In this document: positions 59,069-64,000 of the stretch, piece by piece
How the letters are laid out: every line of letters begins with the position of its first letter
Numbering within the stretch: the first letter of the stretch is position 1
From: Sphagnum compactum
Lineage: Eukaryota > Bryophyta > Sphagnopsida > Sphagnales
Direction: 5' to 3'
Assembly (NCBI GenBank): GCA_965153455.1
Contig: OZ234493.1
Location: 682,001 to 746,000, forward strand
Length of the DNA stretch: 64,000 nt
Notes under the pieces: generated by a model
Seen by the model: only the letters and a program-made list of their open reading frames with translations
Database searches by the model: none
What the model was told of the DNA's origin: nothing
Position numbers and translations under genes: made by a program

Positions 59069-60015
59069 TTAGGGTTAGGGTTAGGGTTAGGGTTTTTCAT
59101 CGTACCTTTTATAGTGCGCCACATGGCAGCACAACAACTATTAGATTTAGTTGCAAATGCAACTGCTGGCCCATGTTTTAGGGTTAGGGTTAGGGTTAGG
59201 GCTTTTCATCGTACCGTTGATAGTGCGCCACATGGCAGCACAACAACTGTTAGACTTAGTTGCAAATGCAACTGCTGGCCCATGTTTTAGGGTTAGGGTT
59301 AGGGCTTTTCATCGTATCGTTTATAGTGCGCCACATGGCAGCATAACAACTGTTAGATTTAGTTGCAAATGCAACTGCTGGCCCATGTTTTAGGGTTAGG
59401 GTTAGGGCTTTTCATCGTATCGTTTATAGTGCGCCACATGGCAGCACAACAACTGTTAGATTTAGTTGCAAATGCAACTACTGGCCCATGTTTTAGGGTT
59501 ACGGTTAGGGTTAGGGTTTTTCATCAGACTGTTTATAGTGCGCCACATGGCAGCACAACAATTGTTAGATTTAGTTGCAAATGCAACTGCTGGCCCATGT
59601 CTTAGGGTTAGGGTTAGGGTTAGGGTTTTCATCGTACCGTTAATAGTGTGCCACATGGCAGCACAACAACTGTTAGATTTAGTTGCAAATGCAACTGCTT
59701 GCCCATGTTTTAGGGTTACGATTAGGGTCAGGGTTTTTCATTAGACCGTTTATAGTGCACCACATGGCAGCACAACAATTGTTAGATTTAGTTGCAAATG
59801 CAACTGCTGGCCCATGTTTTAGGGTTAGGGTTAGGGTTAGGGTTTTTCATCAAACCGTTTATAGTGTGCCACATGGCAGCACAACAACTGTTAGATTTAG
59901 TTGCAAATGCAACTACTAGCCCATGTTTTAAGGTTAGGGTTAGGGTTTTCCATGATACATGTTAAACATGTTTTAGGGTTAGGGTTTAGGGTAAGGGTTA
60001 GGGTTTAGGGTCATG
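59069..60015. repeat. Telomere-like TTAGGG clusters in a 103-109-bp array
   Basis: Clusters of two to four TTAGGG units start at 59069, 59178, 59287, 59390, 59493, 59602, 59710, 59819 and 59929. They are separated by a conserved spacer: TTTTCATCGTACCGTT, TAGTGCGCCACATGGCAGCA, CAACAACTGTTAGATTTAG, TTGCAAATGCAACTGCTGG and CCCATGTTT. Spacings are 109, 109, 103, 103, 109, 108, 109 and 110, so units differ mainly by one hexamer. A mixed TTAGGG/TTTAGGG patch closes the array (59973-60015). The hexamer is mostly TTAGGG, not the usual plant TTTAGGG. TTGCAAATGCAACTG echoes the subterminal words of the CACTA element. Open frames crossing the array are repeat shadows. Confidence 0.95.
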
Positions 60016-60424
60016 ATGTATCAGGATTAGTTGCATTAACCATTGCCACATTAGCATTAGTAGCACACCTACACCTACTTTAACTAATGTACATTATACA
60101 TATCAGGTCTTTATTATATTCCTCTAGTGCTGAAAAATCAACCAATAAATATTACACACATAGATTTGTGATTTGCAATTTTGCATGTCAAAAATCTGCA
60201 ATTACTTAACCAACAAATTACCCTTTGTCATAACATTGAAATTCCATCTAATGGTGTTTAATGGCCATTGTTCCAATTACAGCAACCAGGAATCCATCAC
60301 TCTATCAGGTCTATTAAACCTGACAATGTCTAAAATATCATTGACATCCAAAAAAGGCCATAACTACTCATTAGGGTTTTAGAATTCAAAAATCAACTAG
60401 CTCCCGACCTATAGTGCCCCTAAC

Positions 60425-61861
60425 TTAAGCATGCTTTTGCATTAGACGACCTTCCCATACAGTGTTTGAACCTATTACATCCTTTAACACACATTGTGGG
60501 GGATCATCATTCTCATTTGGCACCAACAACAGGGTGTTGCTTTTACCTGCCACAATTTCACTTAATTGGACTCGGAACCATGACTCTTTGACTAGCACCC
60601 CATGGTGGACACATCCTTATCCTCCAACACTTGTTATCAGCCCCTTTACTACAACCTCCGCATCAATGTTACATAAGGCAATTGCTTCCCCTACTTTAAA
60701 CTGCACATCAACCAATAAAGAACCTTCATTCAATTTACCATGAGCAACCAATTTAGGAAAATGGAATTTTTGTTACAACATTGTGTCAAACAGGGCATTT
60801 GTGTTCCCTAGTTATGAATCATAGAAACTCAAGAGCATGTTGGTATTAACTTACCTGTTGCCTTGCCTTCTCTCCTGCTTGCCCCACCTTTGCACCAATA
60901 TTAGAGCGTAGCCGACTGCTCACACCTCTTTCAGGTGCTGGCATAATTGCGGCCTTTTTTTGCACTTTCTGCCACACCAAATCCATCAATGAATACAAAT
61001 GTGAAACCATGTCAATGATTTCCCTTGAAGCTTGTATGCACCTAGACCCCAAACAATGTGGGTATGTTCTTAATCTTTAGATTGTAACAGAAAGAACAAC
61101 AGATCTAGCTTCCACAATCTAACTTATGTCCTATTTTAGCCATGTAGTTGGTGGAATTCCCAACATCCCACACATATGCCACATTTGATATACACTGCAA
61201 GAGTATTCCCACAATTGAACAATCCATAGCATTGTGTATACTCTAACTTTAATGTGTTGGTCATGTTGGGCACTTAGATCGTACCTTCGAGGGTGGGCGT
61301 TTAGGGTTGCTCTCATCTACACAGTCACCGCCTTTGCAAGCTACTCCAACTTGAATGTCCTTCCTTAACATATTAGGATTCTGCCCCATATCCTCTCCTA
61401 TTAGCACATAGTTGGGGATATCCTCTCCTACTAGCACAGTGTTGGGGACATGTGAAGGGACAACACCATCCCCTTGTTGGCCCACCCCTGTTCCTGTAGA
61501 CATACGATGGGCTTTTGGAGCCAATTGTGTGGCACTGTCAACCACTGTTGTGCCTGACCCTCGTCCATCAAGATCTGAATGAAGAACCTCATGCAGGCTT
61601 TTTGCAACAACAAAAATCTCAAGGGATTTAGTCCTTGCAGGAACATCTACCTCTTCAATGTTCACAGTGGCTGCAATAGTTTTTGGGATTCTCACATTCA
61701 CACCATCTTCTCGACATGCTAGCAATTGTTGCATGAAATCTTCTACCTTAGCATTTAATTTATCCATCCCTTCAAGAACTTGGGAAACTTGGCCACTCAT
61801 CTCTGGCAGCTTCTTTTCAATGGCAGTAATTCGAGAAAACCAATTGGGAGATCCCGATGCC
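60425..61861 (-). pseudogene. Downstream exons of the CACTA gene
   Basis: An acceptor GGGCAG at about 61862 opens an exon reading ASGSPNWFSRITAIEKKLPE then MSGQVSQVLEGMDKLNAKVE, which is coiled-coil-like. It continues to KRPPSKV near 61284, where GAAG|GTACGA could be a donor. The next exon (about 61036-60857) reads CIQASREIIDMVSHLYSLMD to GEKARQQ, ending at a perfect CAG|GTAAGT. A last exon (about 60704-60425) reads FKVGEAIALCNIDAEVVVKG and LKDVIGSNTVWEGRLMQKHA with its stop at 60425. Its beta-rich pattern recalls the C-terminal domain of plant En/Spm TNP proteins (DUF8039-like). An in-frame TAA at 60617-60619 suggests inactivation. The function would be binding transposon ends. Confidence 0.55.
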
Positions 61862-62800
61862 TGCCCAATAAACCCATCAAAAGATTTTTATAAATCCAAC
61901 ATAAGTATTCCACTTACTAATTACTATCAAACTCATGAAGGCAGAAAAAAAAATGAATATCTTTCATGAGAATAGAGAAATCTCCGTTCTCACAATGAAG
62001 AAGAAACAACAAGGCTAACACTTCCTCAAGAAGCCACAGAAAGAACCAAACAAGGGAAGACAAGAAACAAAAGAAAAACAAAATTCAGAATATCAGATTG
62101 GGCAAGATTGGAGACCACATATGCACCAACAGGAGAATTAAGAGATATCAGGAAATACAGAATGACAGATCTGGACAACACAGAATGAAGGATCTGGAAT
62201 ACTGGAGCCGATGATTTTGATTCAAGAGATACTGCTAAGGAAACCACTGTTGAAATACTTAAAATTGTCAATGAGGCAGTAGATGATACTTCATCCACCA
62301 TTGGAAGCTCAAGTGTGAAGCAATTGCATGAAACAACAACTTATGGAGCTTGAATCCACAGGGTCATTATGCCACAGTAGACACAGTACCTGATGATATC
62401 ATTTCCAAGACCATGTCTATTTCATAATATTATAGTTTTCAGTCATCTTAGAGTTTGCACACAGAAGGAAAAAACACCTAATATCAGCCATACTACTGGC
62501 TAGCAACAGACACCACAACAAAGACCAGATAAAGAAACAAAGAACGACAGAAAGGGAAAGGACAGGGAAAGACAAATGAAACAGCTAGGAAAACTCACTG
62601 GGTACCCACGTGTGCCACTAAAATCTAGTCCCACAACAGCCATCTCAGATATTGATGGGCTTCGGTGTTGCTCAGATTTCTGCATTCACCCATTTCAGAT
62701 ATCATTTAGTGTTCAGCATTGTATGTGACATGTGAGTGCATAATAACTTCAACATATTGTAATTTCCATTTGGCCATCACAAAGGACTAGGGTTTTAGGG
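61862..62800. other. Probable intron or spacer within the CACTA gene
   Basis: No significant frame on the minus strand joins the two coding parts. The longest frames (91 codons) are unremarkable. The end of the upstream exon has no clear GT donor (GGCAAGTTAA could be a rare GC donor), so whether the parts form one transcript is unsettled. Confidence 0.4.
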
Positions 62801-63760
62801 TTAACTTGCCAATTTTGCTTCTATAGCTGCCTTACCACCACGCCCAAGGTGGCTTACTTTTGCAATTGCCCCTCTTGCATCAACCATGTGTTCACTTTTA
62901 GTCTTGGTGTCACGTTGTTGCCAATATATTACTAATTTGTCCCATTGTTCTCGGTCCACTCCAAGTGGGCAGGCTTTGGCACCTTTCTGTGCATACCTTC
63001 TTTTTAAGCGTGCTCTTTCTCCTTTCATATATCGCCTTACACAATTCCTAAAGCCAGCAGCACTTAATTCACCACCTACATATTCAAATTTCCCATCCAA
63101 GTGCAAGCGGAGTCTAGCCATGTCTATAGGGTCCTGTTCTGTAACCTTAACCACTGCCATGTTCAAAGTCCGAGGTGCTAGAGACCTAATTGCACCATCC
63201 CATGCATCCTTCCCTTCACATGCACCATCAATTTGGCCATGCCTTGTCACTTGCACCTTATGGCCTGGCAAGCCTTTCTCCTTTCGTTCTTGGGCTTCAA
63301 ATTCTATAGCTTGCTTTGAAGCCCGTTGTTGCATACGACTTTCAGCGAAAACCTTGAGCTGGGCATCTACTTCTATTTCATTGTCCAAGGCCATGTCTGG
63401 TGCTTGCCCGCCCATGGGTGAATGTGGTTGCACCCTTTGACATAGCCCCTGATCACATACACCCCCTCCTTCACCCCATGTTGATTCACACATGTTGCTT
63501 CTAGCCCTTCCACAAGTGGCACAACAATTTGTAAGTCCCTTGTGCCCAGGGCTCAATCTTACCTTCCAATTAAGACATTGTGACACTTGGCAACAACTCC
63601 ACTGTCTTGTCTGCCCACATTGTCCAGCATTCCATGTGCATTCTGAACTTCCAACACCATGTTTACATGCCTGATTATTGCACCTTGCAAAGTCACCACC
63701 ATGCTTGCCACTTTGTACTGTTGCCGATGTGTTCTTTTGTAGCCCAGTGGCATTCACCAT
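62801..63760 (-). CDS. CACTA-encoded protein with Transposase_24-like domain
   Basis: The 319-codon frame is intact. The N-terminal 100 residues are Cys-rich (for example CNNQACKHGVGSSECTWNAG, QCGQTRQWSCCQVSQCLNW and CCATCGRARSNMCES), consistent with a zinc-binding region. The middle is acidic and Lys-rich (EFEAQERKEKGLPG). Residues about 235-310 read FRNCVRRYMKGERARLKRRY, GVDREQWDKLVIYWQQRDTK and KVSHLGRGGKAAIEAK. The R.LK..Y......WDKLV.YW.......S pattern is that of Transposase_24 (Ptta/En/Spm) in plant CACTA elements, a DNA-binding protein rather than the DDE enzyme. The start at 63760 (MVNATGLQ) is the most upstream ATG in frame; an earlier exon may exist outside the window. It is the best preserved transposon frame here. 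Confidence 0.7.
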   Translation of the reverse strand: MVNATGLQKNTSATVQSGKHGGDFARCNNQACKHGVGSSECTWNAGQCGQTRQWSCCQVSQCLNWKVRLSPGHKGLTNCCATCGRARSNMCESTWGEGGGVCDQGLCQRVQPHSPMGGQAPDMALDNEIEVDAQLKVFAESRMQQRASKQAIEFEAQERKEKGLPGHKVQVTRHGQIDGACEGKDAWDGAIRSLAPRTLNMAVVKVTEQDPIDMARLRLHLDGKFEYVGGELSAAGFRNCVRRYMKGERARLKRRYAQKGAKACPLGVDREQWDKLVIYWQQRDTKTKSEHMVDARGAIAKVSHLGRGGKAAIEAKLAS

Positions 63761-64000
63761 ATTGATTTCTGGTTCGGTTTCAACCTGAGCTTTCTTTCAT
63801 GTTACTTTCTTTTCTCAAGCACACACACAACATGTTATACATAGGGAATGGGTAGAAGCTAGCAAAAAATACAGTCTGGTCATATATTGTCAACATGAGA
63901 CATGTAAATCCAAAAAAAACAGAGATTCCTATGGCAAACTTTTCAATCATGAACAACCCTAATCACACAAATAGGGCTATATATCAAAGGCATGCACATA

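Larger units (their letters stand above)
58665..64000 (-). mobile_element. CACTA (En/Spm) transposon, right end beyond the window
   Basis: The left terminus CACTACTAGAAATTTGCC at 58665 is the standard plant CACTA end. It is followed by dense subterminal GTTGCATGCGAC/GTATGCAACTG repeats (58690-58900). A TTAGGG-containing array (59069-60015) comes next, then a minus-strand gene with Transposase_24-type content (60425-63760). The gene points towards the left terminus. The opposite terminus, the TNPD-type transposase and the second target duplication are outside the window or absent, so completeness cannot be judged. The base before the terminus gives ATT as the likely target triplet. Confidence 0.75.

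Noticed and set aside
59024-59919. Series of 78-92-codon frames (LLAHVLGLGLGL and similar)
   Set aside because: They are translations of the TTAGGG array and its spacer, repeating with the DNA period. No evidence of a gene.
59069-60015. A true chromosome end or fused telomere
   Set aside because: The TTAGGG runs are only two to four units long, are separated by a constant spacer, and lie inside a CACTA element with a gene beyond them. A telomere would be a long uninterrupted array.
62886-63440. 184-codon plus-strand ORF
   Set aside because: It is the antisense shadow of the intact minus-strand Transposase_24-like exon.

Overview
The window reads as nuclear DNA from a land plant with a very large, repeat-rich genome. 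A conifer or other gymnosperm is my best guess, but it is a guess. In 64 kb I find only one convincing host gene. The rest is AT-rich non-coding DNA, old satellites and layered transposons of plant types (CACTA, PIF/Harbinger, MULE, LTR retrotransposon, SINE-like, LINE-like or gag-like). Spliced introns with GT..AG borders, a TATA box and ABRE/G-box promoter elements exclude a prokaryote.

Layout. Positions 1-28.9 kb hold no recognisable gene. They carry a perfect 258-bp tandem duplication (2.75-3.27 kb), an ~83-bp satellite (12.07-12.70 kb), a diverged repeat family (15.0-18.2 kb), two SINE-like elements (17.4 and 26.8 kb), several word-like degenerate repeats (23.0-23.8 and 24.3 kb) and a TTCTAGAA-rich patch containing a perfect five-unit heat-shock-type element (26.24 kb). 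At 28.9-31.0 kb is a decayed PIF/Harbinger transposon with convergent transposase and Myb/SANT-like genes. A 154-bp CACTA-type MITE has inserted into the transposase with an ATG target duplication. A 401-bp inverted-repeat element lies at 32.5-32.9 kb. Weak unrecognised reading frames on the minus strand follow at 33.4-35.4 kb.

At 37.7-40.45 kb is the host locus: a two-exon RCI2/LTI6/PMP3 plasma-membrane proteolipid gene with TATA box, CACGTGGC ABRE and a distal cluster of ACGTG motifs. Next, 42.5-50.85 kb is a decayed two-gene MULE. A MULE/SWIM transposase on the plus strand faces a C2H2 zinc-finger gene on the minus strand, an arrangement like MuDR. An 820-bp solo LTR with AAGTA target duplication splits the SWIM exon. 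About 30 copies of a GGTATTGCA word fill its introns and intergenic space but avoid its exons. At 51-53 kb are a small minus-strand ORF and a probable LTR carrying 26-bp and 190-bp tandem arrays. At 54.1-54.7 kb is a DUF4283/zinc-knuckle retroelement fragment, followed by more satellites up to 57.3 kb.

From 58.665 kb to the window end lies a CACTA (En/Spm) transposon. Its CACTA terminus and GTTGCATGC subterminal repeats come first. They are followed by nine TTAGGG clusters in a 103-109-bp array, then by a minus-strand gene with a Transposase_24-like exon and downstream exons. The features most worth following up are the telomere-like array inside the CACTA element and the dispersed intronic motif system of the MULE.
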